Assembly: GCA_000237975.1 (NCBI GenBank)
Contig: CP003179.1
Location: 1,054,001-1,118,000 of the forward strand
From: Sulfobacillus acidophilus DSM 10332
GTDB lineage: Bacteria > Bacillota > Sulfobacillia > Sulfobacillales > Sulfobacillaceae
Direction: 5' to 3'
DNA: 64,000 nt
Part shown: positions 16,494 to 25,758 of the stretch, in pieces
Position numbering within the stretch: position 1 is the stretch's first letter
Layout of the letters: each line of letters starts with the position of its first letter
Translations under genes and position numbers: made by a program
Notes under the pieces: generated by a model
The model's database searches: none
Told to the model about the DNA's origin: nothing
Seen by the model: the letters and a program-made list of their open reading frames with translations, nothing else

Positions 16494-17795
16494 ATGGCGA
16501 TGACGGAAGAAGAAAAAGTTTTTAAGGATCCGGTTCATGGATACATTTATGTGCATCATCCGGTGATCTGGGATCTCATTAACACGCGGGAGATGCAGCG
16601 GTTACGTCGCATTCGCCAATTAGGCACTACCTACCTGGCCTATCCCGGGGGTGATCATAGTCGGTTTTCGCACTCGCTGGGAGTTTACGAAGTGGTCCGG
16701 CAAATCATTTCGGCCTTTGACCGAAACGGATATGAATGGCCCCATGCTTTTGATGTGTTGGCCATGGTGTCCGGGTTGCTGCACGACGTGGGCCACGCGC
16801 CCTTTTCCCATGCCCTCGAGACATTTTTGGGCACCCGGCATGAACGCTGGACGGTGCGGATTATTGAGGATCCGGCGACCGAGGTTCACCAGGTGTTGGA
16901 ACGGGTGCGTCCGGGGTTTTCGCGCGAGGTATCCGCGGTACTGCGAAAGGATCATCCCGAAAAATTGGTCGTCTCCTTGGTGTCCAGCCAATTGGACGCC
17001 GATCGGCTAGATTATTTGATGCGCGATTCGATTGCGACGGGCGTCGATTACGGCAAATTTGATTTGGCCCGCATCATTCGCATCATGCGGCCCTACCGGG
17101 GACGGATTGTCGTGCGCCGTAGCGGGATTCATACGGTCGAGGCGTATTTGCTGGCCCGCTATTTCATGTACTGGCAAGTCTATTTTCACCCCGTCAGTCG
17201 GGCCGGCGAGGTGCTGTTACGGGCGATATTGGAGCGAGCGGAGGCCGTATTGGGGCAGAATCCCGACCCCTACGTACCGCATCCCGCCCTTGCGCAATTT
17301 TTTCGGCGCGCAATGGACGTGCGGAATTTTTTGGCGTTGGACGACAGTGTTCTTTTAACGGCATTTAACCTTTGGCGGGATCATGCGGATCCCATATTAA
17401 AGGACTTGACACGGCGCTTCCTGGACCGTGACCTCTTTCAGGATTTACCGCTCACGACCCGGGATCCCGAGACGTTGGCCGCGATTCGGGAGGTGGTGGC
17501 CGAGGCGGGCTATGATCCGGCTTTTTATTGCCTCATCGACGAGACGGCAACAGTCTATTATGATTACTACTTAGGAAATCAAAGCACTCCCAAAGAAGAC
17601 GACCAAGCGGTCTGGCTTTATGATCGCGATGAGGATCGGCTGATTGAGATGTCGAGCGTCTCCCGGCCGATTCAGGCCATTGCCGAAGAATCCCGGGGGG
17701 TTCGGCGCCTTTACGTGCCGAAAGAGATCTGGCGGGATCCGCCGTTAAGGGCGCGTATTCGAGCCTTAAGTCAATGGGAAGAAGGAGGGGCGTAA
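16494..17795 (+). CDS. HD-domain phosphohydrolase (dGTPase/SAMHD1-like)
   Basis: 433-residue HD-superfamily hydrolase resembling YwfO and deoxynucleotide triphosphohydrolases. FKDPVHGYIYVHHPV starts the domain; the HD metal ligands are in SRFSHSLGV (His), GLLHDVGHAPFSHALE (His-Asp) and SQLDADRLDYLMRDS (Asp). It has the long C-terminal region of the family. Likely substrate is dNTP or another nucleotide. The stop overlaps the csaA start (TAATG). Confidence 0.85.
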   Translation: MAMTEEEKVFKDPVHGYIYVHHPVIWDLINTREMQRLRRIRQLGTTYLAYPGGDHSRFSHSLGVYEVVRQIISAFDRNGYEWPHAFDVLAMVSGLLHDVGHAPFSHALETFLGTRHERWTVRIIEDPATEVHQVLERVRPGFSREVSAVLRKDHPEKLVVSLVSSQLDADRLDYLMRDSIATGVDYGKFDLARIIRIMRPYRGRIVVRRSGIHTVEAYLLARYFMYWQVYFHPVSRAGEVLLRAILERAEAVLGQNPDPYVPHPALAQFFRRAMDVRNFLALDDSVLLTAFNLWRDHADPILKDLTRRFLDRDLFQDLPLTTRDPETLAAIREVVAEAGYDPAFYCLIDETATVYYDYYLGNQSTPKEDDQAVWLYDRDEDRLIEMSSVSRPIQAIAEESRGVRRLYVPKEIWRDPPLRARIRALSQWEEGGA

Positions 17796-18133
17796 TGCCG
17801 TTCGAACCTGTAGACGGATTTTTTCGGTATCAATTGGCCGTGGGAACGGTCTTGACAGCCGAGGTCAATGCGAAAGCGAAAAAACCCGCCTACCATCTCG
17901 TCATTGATTTTGGACCATGGGGGACGAAACACACGTCGGCGCAATTGACTCGCCACTATGTGCCGGAAGACTTGGTCGGGACGCAAGTCGTGGCCGTCTT
18001 GAACTTTCCGCCACGGCGCATTGCGGATGTGACGTCGGAGGTCCTGGTATTGGGTGCGGTGCAAGACGAAGGACGGGACGTGATCTTGTTGCGCCCCGAC
18101 CACCCGGTGCCCAATGGCACCCTAATTTCGTAG
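17795..18133 (+). CDS. csaA: CsaA-like tRNA-binding/chaperone domain protein
   Basis: 112 residues forming one OB-fold of the tRNA-binding (EMAP/Trbp111) type. The order VGTVLTAEVNAKAKKPAYHLVIDFG and GTKHTSAQLTRHY and LVGTQVVAVLNFPPRRIA matches CsaA, a dimeric chaperone linked to secretion in Bacillus. AGGAGGGG precedes the ATG at 17795, which overlaps the HD-gene stop. A role in protein export is family knowledge, not shown here. Confidence 0.85.
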   Translation: MPFEPVDGFFRYQLAVGTVLTAEVNAKAKKPAYHLVIDFGPWGTKHTSAQLTRHYVPEDLVGTQVVAVLNFPPRRIADVTSEVLVLGAVQDEGRDVILLRPDHPVPNGTLIS

Positions 18134-18157
18134 GGTAACCGAGAGAGGATGATGGCA

Positions 18158-19153
18158 ATGCGAGTGGGGTTAATTATTCCGGAGGACACGCCGCCGACCG
18201 GGGGTAATGCAGTCTCCGCCCACCGGGTTGAGCAGGGGTTGCGAGCGGTGGGCGTGGACGCGGAAGTGGTCTTATATAGTCCCCGGCTACCCGCCTATGA
18301 CGTCTATCACGCGTGGAATGCGGTGCGGGTGGGAGCCCGCTTATTGGAAGACGGGGTGCATCCGGACCAAATTGTGGCGACTTGGACGGGAACCGATTTA
18401 TGGCAAGATTGGGTGACCCGCGCGACGGCGTTAAAACCGGTGTTAGACCCTATCCGCTATCAGGTGGTTTTTACCGAAGATGCGCGGAATCGGCTATTAG
18501 CCGACGCTCCGGACTGGGCGGACCATGTCATCGTGATTTCGCCGTCGGTGGATATCCATCGGTTTATTCCGGAGGGACGTGTCGCCGCGTGCCACCATCC
18601 GTTGGCGGTGCTGGCAGGGGGCGTGCGACCGGTCAAGCGATCGGCTTGGGGTGTCTTATTGATGGAACAGCTGCGCGAAGAAACCGGGCAAGATTGGCGA
18701 TTAGCGATTTTGGGGCCGGTTCGGGAAACGGGAGAATGGCATCGGGTTACCGAACTCGCGAAGACCCGTCCCTGGGTTCGGTTGTTGGGTGAAGTGAGCC
18801 AAATGGAGATGCCGGAATGGTATCGGGCCGCGGATATCTTTTTAAACACCTCGTCGGTTGAAGGGGTGTCGAATGCCTTAATGGAGGCGATGGCCACCGG
18901 AAGTTTGGCGGTGGTGAGCGACATTCAAGGTAACCGGGCATTGGTGGAACATCAGAAAACCGGCCTTTTATTCTCGGATGCCGCCGGTTTTGTGGATGCG
19001 GTCCGCTGGGCCGACGCGCATCCTCACGAGGTTCAGCGCATTCGTCACGAGGCGCGGAAATTTATTGTCGGTCGACATTCCTTGAGCCATGAAGTCGCGC
19101 GCTATATGCACCTTTACCAAGATTGTTTGGCGGTCAGGAGGTGTCGCTGCTGA
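18158..19153 (+). CDS. GT4-family glycosyltransferase
   Basis: A retaining glycosyltransferase of the GT-B fold, 331 residues. The C-terminal GT4 signature is visible: a VLAGGVRPVKR strand, RLLGEVSQMEMPEWYRAADIFLNTSSVEGVSNALMEAMATG split by the usual E-x7-E pair, then SDIQGNRALVEHQKTGLLF. Three ATGs are in frame (18149, 18152, 18158); the last has the best distance from GAGAGG. It overlaps a deacetylase-like gene, suggesting coupled modification of a cell-surface glycan. Donor and acceptor are unknown. Confidence 0.82.
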   Translation: MRVGLIIPEDTPPTGGNAVSAHRVEQGLRAVGVDAEVVLYSPRLPAYDVYHAWNAVRVGARLLEDGVHPDQIVATWTGTDLWQDWVTRATALKPVLDPIRYQVVFTEDARNRLLADAPDWADHVIVISPSVDIHRFIPEGRVAACHHPLAVLAGGVRPVKRSAWGVLLMEQLREETGQDWRLAILGPVRETGEWHRVTELAKTRPWVRLLGEVSQMEMPEWYRAADIFLNTSSVEGVSNALMEAMATGSLAVVSDIQGNRALVEHQKTGLLFSDAAGFVDAVRWADAHPHEVQRIRHEARKFIVGRHSLSHEVARYMHLYQDCLAVRRCRC

Positions 19154-20481
19154 GCGTTTACGGATTCATTCGTTTTGATGTCGAGGATTTCCTGACGCCC
19201 GAATCGGATGAGGCCTTGGTCTCGATGATGACATCCATGCGTCGGTATGATCTTCCGGGATGGTATGGGTTAGTCGGGAAAAAAGTGGAGGCTTTAGCGG
19301 CCCGGGAACGCCGGCAGGCCTTGGCCTGGCTTAAAGAGGAACCGAATCTGGGGTTTCATTCGACCAGTCATAGCGAACATCCGACCATTGCCGAAGAGTT
19401 AGCCCCGTTGGAATATGGGACGGCACTGAAGGCCTTCATGGCACGTGAAGAAATCGGCGTGACAGTTCTCGAGCGCCATATCCGGGCACCGGAATATTTT
19501 ACCCAACCGGGAGCCAATTGGGTTCCCGAGGCTTTAGAAGCTTTGCCGCGGTTGGGTATGGACGTGTTTTTTTCCGACGGTTGGAATAGCTATCTGAAAG
19601 AATTGGACCAGCCGTATTGGTATGGCGACGTGCTGCATCTTTCGTTTCCGGTGGAAAATCCTCGCCCGTTTGGATTAGCCTTGCCCGATGCCGGGGAAGA
19701 AGCGGTCGCGATGATTGAAGCGGCGGCCGGGAGACCCGACGGCAGCTGCTTTATGGTGATGTTACATCCCACGGAACTGGCTACCACGGTTTTTTGGGAT
19801 GCGGTGAATTTTTCTCACGGTACCACGCGCCAGCCGTTGGTGCCGGCGCCATTGCGCGAACCGGAAAATCGGGACGCCGCCTTGAAAGCTTTTGACGTCT
19901 ATTTGTCTCGCATTGCCCGGATCCCCGGCATCACATGGATGTCCTTGGCGGACGTGCGTCATCGGGTGGCCACGGCGCATGGGGGGACCTTGGTCCTCCG
20001 CCGGGAGTTATTAGGAGAATTGGCGCGACGGGGATTGGGGCCGCTCAGATTGTCCACCGGTACCGTGTCGGCGGCGGAAGCCCTCTATGCGTTGGCGTAT
20101 TTTACGGTATCGCCGGAGTTGTCGGTGAGAGTCCCACGGGTTCGGGCGCCCGAGAGCTGGCACCTGACCGAGAGTTGGTCCGGACAGCTTTCCTCCACCC
20201 ATATCCGTTCTCTTGCGACGAAGATTGTCGAGACCGGCAATCGGGCAACCCGCTTGCCGAGCAGCGACGATCTGGACGTTCCCTTGGAATGGGTGGCGCA
20301 CCAGCTGTATCAGCATTTGCGGTCGAGCCGGGAGACGTTACCGTTAACCTTTTTGTCCTATCTGAAACCGGTTACGGAACTTCACTGGGACTGGCCGATT
20401 TTCCCGCAGGATTTTCAACCGATGCGGCTTTGGCATGATGCGCGCCGGCATTTATGGTCATTGAAGCCGGCCCGATGGTAG
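19150..20481 (+). CDS. Polysaccharide deacetylase-like protein, possible CTG start
   Basis: About 443 residues. The N-terminal half carries NodB-type carbohydrate esterase 4 signs: FIRFDVEDFL (metal Asp pair), GFHSTSHSEHP (His-x3-His-like) and RAPEYF. The C-terminal half is unrecognised. The start is unusual: AGGAGGTG (19136-19143) points 6 nt downstream to CTG at 19150, which overlaps the upstream TGA. The GTG at 19141 lies on the ribosome site and the TTG at 19123 has none. Coupled to the glycosyltransferase, it may trim or deacetylate the same glycan. Activity is inferred. Confidence 0.65.
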   Translation: MSVYGFIRFDVEDFLTPESDEALVSMMTSMRRYDLPGWYGLVGKKVEALAARERRQALAWLKEEPNLGFHSTSHSEHPTIAEELAPLEYGTALKAFMAREEIGVTVLERHIRAPEYFTQPGANWVPEALEALPRLGMDVFFSDGWNSYLKELDQPYWYGDVLHLSFPVENPRPFGLALPDAGEEAVAMIEAAAGRPDGSCFMVMLHPTELATTVFWDAVNFSHGTTRQPLVPAPLREPENRDAALKAFDVYLSRIARIPGITWMSLADVRHRVATAHGGTLVLRRELLGELARRGLGPLRLSTGTVSAAEALYALAYFTVSPELSVRVPRVRAPESWHLTESWSGQLSSTHIRSLATKIVETGNRATRLPSSDDLDVPLEWVAHQLYQHLRSSRETLPLTFLSYLKPVTELHWDWPIFPQDFQPMRLWHDARRHLWSLKPARW

Positions 20482-20497
20482 ACGAGGAGGATGGGGT

Positions 20498-21511
20498 ATG
20501 AAGGCAATTCAGATGCACCAGCCTGGTGGTATTGAGGTATTACGGTATGAAGACGCGGAGATGCCGCAACCGGGGGTCGGCGAAGTCCGGATTCGGATTC
20601 GGGCGGCGGGGGTCAATCACCGCGATATTTGGTTTCGGCAAGGACTCTTCGGCGGATGGACCCGGCCGATGATTCCCGGCAGCGACGGGGCGGGGGAAAT
20701 TGACGCGATTGGACCTGGGGTAACCCGTTGGTCGGTCGGCCAAAAGGTTGTGATCAATCCCGGATTAAGTTGCGGCCACTGCATTGCCTGCTTATCCGGC
20801 AACCAGCCGGCTTGTCCCGACTTTCGGATTTTTGACGGGACCTATGCCGAATATGCCGTCGTACCGTCCGAAAATGTGGTGGCGATGCCGAGCGGTATTA
20901 CGTATGCGGAGGCGGCCAGCATCGGGGTCCCGTACGTGACCGCCGAGGATTTTTTGGAACGGGCGCAGGCCCGGCCTGGCCAGTCCCTCTTGCTTTGGGG
21001 CGCCACCGGAGGCCTCGGATTGGCAACTTTGCAGTTGGCCAAGCTTCGGGGACTACGGGTACTGGCGGTCACGCGCAGTCCGGCTCGGGCCGAGAAATTG
21101 CGTCAATATCACGCCGACGACGTGATTGTGACCACGGGGGCGGACGATATTACGGATCAGGTATTGGGGTTGACCAACGGGCGCGGTGTCGATCTGGTGG
21201 TGGACTCTCTCGGGCAACTGACCTTTTTACAATCGTTAGCAGCGGTGGCTCGCGGAGGCGTGGTGGTCACGGTGGGCAGCACCACCGGCGGCCGGGTGAA
21301 CTTTGAATTGGGACAGCTCTTTCGCCGCCGTTTGACGGTGTTGGGCGCGTATTTGGGCGGTTCCGACGTACTCCCCCGCTTATTGCCATTATTTGCCCGC
21401 GGGGTCTTAATCCCGGTTATTGATAGTAGCTATCCGTTGGAGCAAGCCGATCAAGCGCATGACCAGATGGAGCATCATGGCGTGTTTGGTAAAATTATTT
21501 TGACGCCATAA
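20498..21511 (+). CDS. Zinc-type alcohol dehydrogenase / quinone oxidoreductase
   Basis: Medium-chain dehydrogenase/reductase of 337 residues. GroES-like domain: MIPGSDGAGEIDAIGPGV. A structural-zinc-like cluster is in SCGHCIACLSGNQPACPDF. The Rossmann loop is WGATGGLGLATLQLA. The catalytic-zinc Cys at the usual N-terminal position is replaced (NHRDIWFRQG), so it is nearer quinone oxidoreductases or crotonyl-CoA-type reductases than to classical alcohol dehydrogenases. A GAGGAGG ribosome site precedes the ATG. Followed closely by a CopZ-like gene. Confidence 0.8.
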   Translation: MKAIQMHQPGGIEVLRYEDAEMPQPGVGEVRIRIRAAGVNHRDIWFRQGLFGGWTRPMIPGSDGAGEIDAIGPGVTRWSVGQKVVINPGLSCGHCIACLSGNQPACPDFRIFDGTYAEYAVVPSENVVAMPSGITYAEAASIGVPYVTAEDFLERAQARPGQSLLLWGATGGLGLATLQLAKLRGLRVLAVTRSPARAEKLRQYHADDVIVTTGADDITDQVLGLTNGRGVDLVVDSLGQLTFLQSLAAVARGGVVVTVGSTTGGRVNFELGQLFRRRLTVLGAYLGGSDVLPRLLPLFARGVLIPVIDSSYPLEQADQAHDQMEHHGVFGKIILTP

Positions 21512-21531
21512 ACGGAAAAGGGGGATCTATC

Positions 21532-21738
21532 ATGGAACGGGCCGAATTTGGGGTCAAGGGCATGACGTGTGATCATTGTGTGATGACGGTGACCAAAGCC
21601 CTGAAAGGGGTCGAAGGGGTCAAATTGGCGGAAGTGAGTTTGGCCGAAGAGCGCGCGAAAGTCACCTTTGACCCGACTAAAGCTTCACTGGAGCAATTAA
21701 AAGAAGCCGTCAATCAGGCCGGCTATCAGGCGCTATAG
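21532..21738 (+). CDS. copZ: Heavy-metal-associated (CopZ-like) chaperone
   Basis: 68-residue HMA domain with the metal-binding loop GMTCDHCVMTV and the ferredoxin-like beta-alpha-beta pattern ending AVNQAGYQAL. Likely a cytoplasmic copper(I) chaperone; mercury or zinc variants are possible. AAGGGGG precedes the ATG. No copper ATPase is adjacent. The last 29 bp overlap the 3' end of the convergent sensor kinase gene. Confidence 0.85.
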   Translation: MERAEFGVKGMTCDHCVMTVTKALKGVEGVKLAEVSLAEERAKVTFDPTKASLEQLKEAVNQAGYQAL

Positions 21739-23137
21739 TTTCCGGCCGAGGAGCCTCCCGGAGACGGATGTGAAAACGGGTGCCGGTGTGAGGGGGCGGC
21801 AGGGTTTCGACCGCAATGTGCCCATCTTGGGCCTCGACCAGCGCTTTGACAATGGAAAGGCCGAGACCGCTGCCGCCTGAGCTGGACGAGCGGGCGCGGT
21901 CGCCTCGGTAAAATCGGTCAAATATGTGCGGTAGGTCCTCGGGAGCGATTCCGGGGCCGCTATCTTCGATGATGACCAGTCCCCAGGGCGATTCGTGGCG
22001 TGTCACGATCGACACGGTGGTGTCGGACGGCGTATAACGGGCAATGTTATCCAATAGATTAAAGAACACTTCGGTCATGCGATCCGGGTCGGCCAATACG
22101 CTGACCGACGCCATTTCCAAAGTGAGCGGACGCGGGGCGACCAGGGCGCGCCAGGTGGCTTCCAGTTCCGCCAACCACCGATCCAACGCTAACGGGACGG
22201 GATGAACCAAGGCGTCGGGAGCGGTGTCGGCCCGGGACAAGGTCAACAATTGACTGACCAACCGCGCCATGCGCTGGGATTGGGCCCGGATGGCGGCTAA
22301 CGCCTTTTGTTGTTCATCGGGAGTCAACTCGCTTTTATACATCAAATCCAAAAATCCGTTAATGGCCGTCAGCGGTGTTCGTAACTCGTGCGACGCATCG
22401 GCTACGAATTGCCGCATCCGTTCGGACAGGGCTTTTTCTTGTTCGAAGAGATCGCGAATCGCCAAAGACATGACGTTGATGGCCTGGGTCAATTCCTGGA
22501 TCTCCTGGGGCGCATCATGAAATTCCGTCACGTGACCGAATTCCCCAGCCGCGATTTTTCGAGTGCTGTCGCGGATTTTTTCTAAGGGTCCCATGACGTG
22601 CCGAACGGAAAACGACCCTAACCAGCCGGCCAGAATCAGGGAGATGGAGGCTAAAAACACGTAGAGTTCGGCATCCCGGCGTAATATGCCATGAATAGGC
22701 GCCACTGAAGTCATCAGCCAGACATAGCCGCTCGGGTAATAGGGATTGCCGAGTACGGCATCGACGACCACCCGACCGTTCCAGATAAAATAGGGGGTGG
22801 CGTATAGGGGCGGCACCATGGCGTGCAGGGTCGACGAGGAGGCCATGACATGGCCTAGTGCGTTGGTGATCACCACCTCCACGCCGGGACCGCGTAGGCG
22901 GTTTACCAAAATGTTGGCGATGTGGGAAAATCCTAGTAAACCGCGGGAGCTAATGGTGTGGTGGATGAGGGGGGCCAAGACCGAAATTTCGTCGTGCAGC
23001 GAGCGGGCGGTCGACTGAAAGAGGACTGTTCGCAAAATGAGATATTGGGCGACGCCGACGACAAACAAAAGGGCAGCCAGTAAAATGACCTGGCGTCCGA
23101 TCAGCTGGTCGGTCAGGGTCGAACGTCGAGCCGCCAT
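21710..23137 (-). CDS. Membrane sensor histidine kinase
   Basis: 475 residues. Two transmembrane helices (about 16-38 and 160-182) flank an extracytoplasmic sensor of about 120 residues. Then come HAMP (RHVMGPLEKIRDSTRKIAAG), HisKA with the phosphoacceptor His in FVADASHELRTPLTAI, and HATPase_c motifs N (FFNLLDNIARYT), G1 (IEDSGPGIA), F (IFDRFYRGD) and G2 (GSGLGLSIV). It starts immediately after the response regulator stop (TAA then ATG). Ligand unknown. It overlaps copZ in the opposite orientation. Confidence 0.92.
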   Translation of the reverse strand: MAARRSTLTDQLIGRQVILLAALLFVVGVAQYLILRTVLFQSTARSLHDEISVLAPLIHHTISSRGLLGFSHIANILVNRLRGPGVEVVITNALGHVMASSSTLHAMVPPLYATPYFIWNGRVVVDAVLGNPYYPSGYVWLMTSVAPIHGILRRDAELYVFLASISLILAGWLGSFSVRHVMGPLEKIRDSTRKIAAGEFGHVTEFHDAPQEIQELTQAINVMSLAIRDLFEQEKALSERMRQFVADASHELRTPLTAINGFLDLMYKSELTPDEQQKALAAIRAQSQRMARLVSQLLTLSRADTAPDALVHPVPLALDRWLAELEATWRALVAPRPLTLEMASVSVLADPDRMTEVFFNLLDNIARYTPSDTTVSIVTRHESPWGLVIIEDSGPGIAPEDLPHIFDRFYRGDRARSSSSGGSGLGLSIVKALVEAQDGHIAVETLPPPHTGTRFHIRLREAPRPETIAPDSRPD

Positions 23138-23812
23138 TTAATCTCCCAATCGGTAGCCAAAGCCCCGCACCGTTTGTATCAAGGCTTTTTGTTTATCGTT
23201 GAGCTTGTCCCGCAAGCTCGAAATGTGTACTTCCACCAAGTTGTCGTCACCTAGGTAGTCATAACCCCAGACATGTTGCAAAATCTGCGTCTTGGACAAG
23301 ACGTGACCGGGATTGAGCATTAGGTACCGTAATAACTCATATTCTTTGGCGGTCAAATTGACCGGGTTCCCCTCTACCGACACACGATGGCTGGCATCAT
23401 CCATCGTAACCGGCCCAAATTGCCAGGTCGTCGATTCGTGTTTGCGAATACGTCGGAGACCGGCATGGATACGTGCCACCAACTCATCAAAATCAAACGG
23501 TTTGATCAGATAATCGTCGGCTCCGCCTTCGAGGCCGTGCACTCGGTCGGATACGGCGTCGCGTGCCGTCAACATGATGATATAAAGGTCGGGATTTTGC
23601 CGTAGACGGCGACTCAGTTGGAAGCCGTCCTCGCCCGGCATCATGACGTCGATGATGGCGGCATGCGGATCAAAAGATCCCACCTGAGCTAATGCGGTCT
23701 CGGCGTCGGGGCAGGTCAATACCTCAAAGCCCCGGTGCCGAAGCCCCATATCTAACAGGTCTCGGATACTTTCTTCGTCGTCGACGACCAGGATCCGTGC
23801 CTTGGCGTTCAT
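23138..23812 (-). CDS. OmpR/PhoB-family response regulator
   Basis: 224 residues. Receiver domain with acidic pocket (VVDDEES), phosphoacceptor Asp in AIIDVMMPG, Thr in MLTARD and Lys in LIKPFDF. C-terminal winged-helix DNA-binding domain (LTAKEYELLRYLMLNPGHVLS, VEVHISSLRDKL, VRGFGYRL). It is coupled to the kinase downstream and directly abuts an unknown 130-residue gene upstream, forming a three-gene unit. Confidence 0.93.
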   Translation of the reverse strand: MNAKARILVVDDEESIRDLLDMGLRHRGFEVLTCPDAETALAQVGSFDPHAAIIDVMMPGEDGFQLSRRLRQNPDLYIIMLTARDAVSDRVHGLEGGADDYLIKPFDFDELVARIHAGLRRIRKHESTTWQFGPVTMDDASHRVSVEGNPVNLTAKEYELLRYLMLNPGHVLSKTQILQHVWGYDYLGDDNLVEVHISSLRDKLNDKQKALIQTVRGFGYRLGD

Positions 23813-24205
23813 TTAACGGCGTGTCTCCACCGGATGGGGGGACAGAAAATATTCGGCGGTATCCCAACCCGCACGGGCAATCACACGATTGAGCAGTTCC
23901 CGGTCGCGATAGAGAAAATCCAGTTCATGGGCAAAATCCGGCGCGGGGTTGGGTAGGTGGTCGCGAAAGTGCGTGTGTAACGAAATGCGCACGTTCAAAT
24001 GCGCGGCCACCCGGTTGGCTTCGTCCACGGTAAGTTCGCTAAATGGGCGGGCTTGGCCTAAAATGGCTTCCGTCACATTGAGTTCGTCGACGAAGTTTTG
24101 GGTTTGCACCGCATGATAGCGGTCGACCAGTTCATTCAGGCGCTGCTCTTGGTTAGGGGTAATCGGACGGTTGGGCGCATAACCCCAAGAACGGAGAAAC
24201 GGCAT
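23813..24205 (-). CDS. Unknown protein preceding a two-component system
   Basis: Not recognised. 130 residues, soluble and helical in appearance, with several His (LHTHFRDHL, SPHPVETRR). GAGGAGG with 7-nt spacing precedes the ATG at 24205, and its stop abuts the response-regulator ATG, so it is a real member of the operon. It may modulate the signalling pair, but nothing in its sequence shows how. Confidence 0.6.
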   Translation of the reverse strand: MPFLRSWGYAPNRPITPNQEQRLNELVDRYHAVQTQNFVDELNVTEAILGQARPFSELTVDEANRVAAHLNVRISLHTHFRDHLPNPAPDFAHELDFLYRDRELLNRVIARAGWDTAEYFLSPHPVETRR

Positions 24206-24236
24206 GGGCTAGCCTCCTCATTAACGTTTCGGCTGC

Positions 24237-24261
24237 CGACACCCGCACAGGCCGGGTGTCG
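24237..24261. repeat. Inverted repeat upstream of the two-component operon
   Basis: CGACACCCG (24237-24245) and CGGGTGTCG (24253-24261) form a perfect 9-bp dyad with a 7-bp spacer, about 30 bp upstream of the first gene of the operon. There is no T-run, so an operator is more likely than a terminator. Confidence 0.5.
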
Positions 24262-24454
24262 TGATCTGTCTCTATTGTGCAATTTTAGGCCGTGAGTGTC
24301 TAGGGCACGTTGCGATCACCGCTTGTGAAGGCCTCTAGTAATTTCTAAAATACCTGTAATCCCTAGGGGGAGCTTGGCTTTCACCACAGGAGGGTTTTCG
24401 TTATACTTAGGCGGGGAGATTCCCGAAAATTCCAGTGAGGGAGGGCGTATATTC

Positions 24455-25054
24455 GTGGCGGAGACACGTGCCTATCGAGACCTGAAAGAATCTTGCTTAA
24501 GCATGAACGGCATTAGCAAAGAGGAAATCGATCAGCATTATGGCATTTTGTACAAAGGCTATGTCAACAAGCTTAACGAGATCCGGCAAAAAATGGAGAC
24601 GGTGGACTATGCCGCAGCCAACCAGTCGTATAGCGACTTGCGGGCTTTAAAGACGGAAGAGGTATTTTGCCTCAACGGGTCCAAGCTCCATGAATGGTAT
24701 TTTGACAACCTGGGGGGCAAGGGTGGCGAAGCCCACGGGCGCATTCGGGAACTCATTGAGCGCGATTTCGGGTCCTACGAGAAATTTGTTACCGAATTCA
24801 AAGCGACGGGTCTCGCGGTGCGGGGCTGGGTTGTGCTGGCCTATGACTTGGATGACGAGAAACTTCACATTTATGGCCAAGACGCCCACAACGTCGGAGT
24901 GCCTTGGGGGGCCTATCCGCTTTTAATTTTGGATGTCTATGAGCATGCCTATGGCATTGACTATGGCGTCAAACGGGCTCCCTATATCGAGGCCTTCATG
25001 AACAACCTTGACTGGGACGAAGTCAACCAACGGTTAGCGAAATACCACATCTAA
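24455..25054 (+). CDS. Fe/Mn superoxide dismutase-like protein
   Basis: 199 residues of the Fe/Mn superoxide dismutase fold. The four metal ligands can be placed: His in DQHYGILYKGYV, His in SKLHEWYFDNLGG, and Asp and His in LDVYEHAYGIDYG. GWVVLAYDLDDEKLHIYGQDAHN is the central sheet. Differences from canonical enzymes are the KxHEW segment in place of the GGHxNH helix and the less conserved first helix. GTG at 24455 is preferred because GAGGGAGGG lies about 9 nt upstream. It is monocistronic with an intrinsic terminator. Probable cytoplasmic superoxide removal. Confidence 0.8.
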   Translation: MAETRAYRDLKESCLSMNGISKEEIDQHYGILYKGYVNKLNEIRQKMETVDYAAANQSYSDLRALKTEEVFCLNGSKLHEWYFDNLGGKGGEAHGRIRELIERDFGSYEKFVTEFKATGLAVRGWVVLAYDLDDEKLHIYGQDAHNVGVPWGAYPLLILDVYEHAYGIDYGVKRAPYIEAFMNNLDWDEVNQRLAKYHI

Positions 25055-25083
25055 GCCGGACGGGGCTAACATATGGGTCGGTG

Positions 25084-25114
25084 AAAACCTCGGGGAACTT
25101 TCCTCGAGGTTTTT
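25084..25114 (+). terminator. Intrinsic terminator after superoxide dismutase gene
   Basis: AAAACCTCG (25084-25092) pairs with CGAGGTTTT (25105-25113), ending in a T-run. It also lies at the 3' end of the convergent cupin regulator. Confidence 0.85.
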
Positions 25115-25116
25115 CG

Positions 25117-25689
25117 TCATGTGGATGCGGGATACGATTCAACCACGATATACGTTACCGGCTCGCTGGACGGGTTTTGATAGTTGTGGGGACGATCGGC
25201 TAAAAACACGAGCGAATGGTTCGTGTCCAGCTGATAAGATTGATCGCCCACTTCGACCGTCAATCGCCCCGTCATCACCCAAATCGCTTCCGTGACGCCA
25301 GGTCCGTGCGCCACCGCGGGTTGCCGGGTGCTTCCGGCCAGGACGCATCGATAGAGTTCGACCGGGGTGGGATGATCGAGACGCGCCACTCGGGTGACAT
25401 GGTATCGGCCGTGTTGGTCCGACAGCGTAGGGTGCTCGGTTTCCCATCGAACGTCCGTCCGAGATTCCAAGGATTCCAACAGTTGAGCAAAAGGGACGCC
25501 TAAGCCTTGGGCAATTTTCCAGAGCGTGATGACCGTGGGATTGGTTTCCCCTCGCTCCAGCTGACTTAACAACGGTTTACTGACTCCGGTCAGGCGGGCG
25601 ACCTGGTCTAAGGTTAATCCGCGAGCGAGGCGGATTGCCTTAAGCGTGTGGCCGACGGCCTGTGTAATAGACGCGGGTGACGAGTCCAC
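25117..25689 (-). CDS. XRE-cupin transcriptional regulator
   Basis: 190 residues. N-terminal lambda-type helix-turn-helix (LTLDQVARLTGVSKPLLSQLERGETNPT) and C-terminal cupin barrel (AHGPGVTEAIWVMTGRLTVEVGD, FLADRPHNYQNPS). This arrangement is typical of small-molecule-sensing repressors of amino acid export or polyamine genes. It is divergent from azlDC with about 70 bp between, so it probably controls that exporter. The start is GTG at 25689. Confidence 0.88.
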   Translation of the reverse strand: MDSSPASITQAVGHTLKAIRLARGLTLDQVARLTGVSKPLLSQLERGETNPTVITLWKIAQGLGVPFAQLLESLESRTDVRWETEHPTLSDQHGRYHVTRVARLDHPTPVELYRCVLAGSTRQPAVAHGPGVTEAIWVMTGRLTVEVGDQSYQLDTNHSLVFLADRPHNYQNPSSEPVTYIVVESYPAST

Positions 25690-25758
25690 GGTTGATCACT
25701 CCTTCCGGTTGTGTTTATTATATCAGAAATAATTCGCGATAACATACGAGGTGATGGT

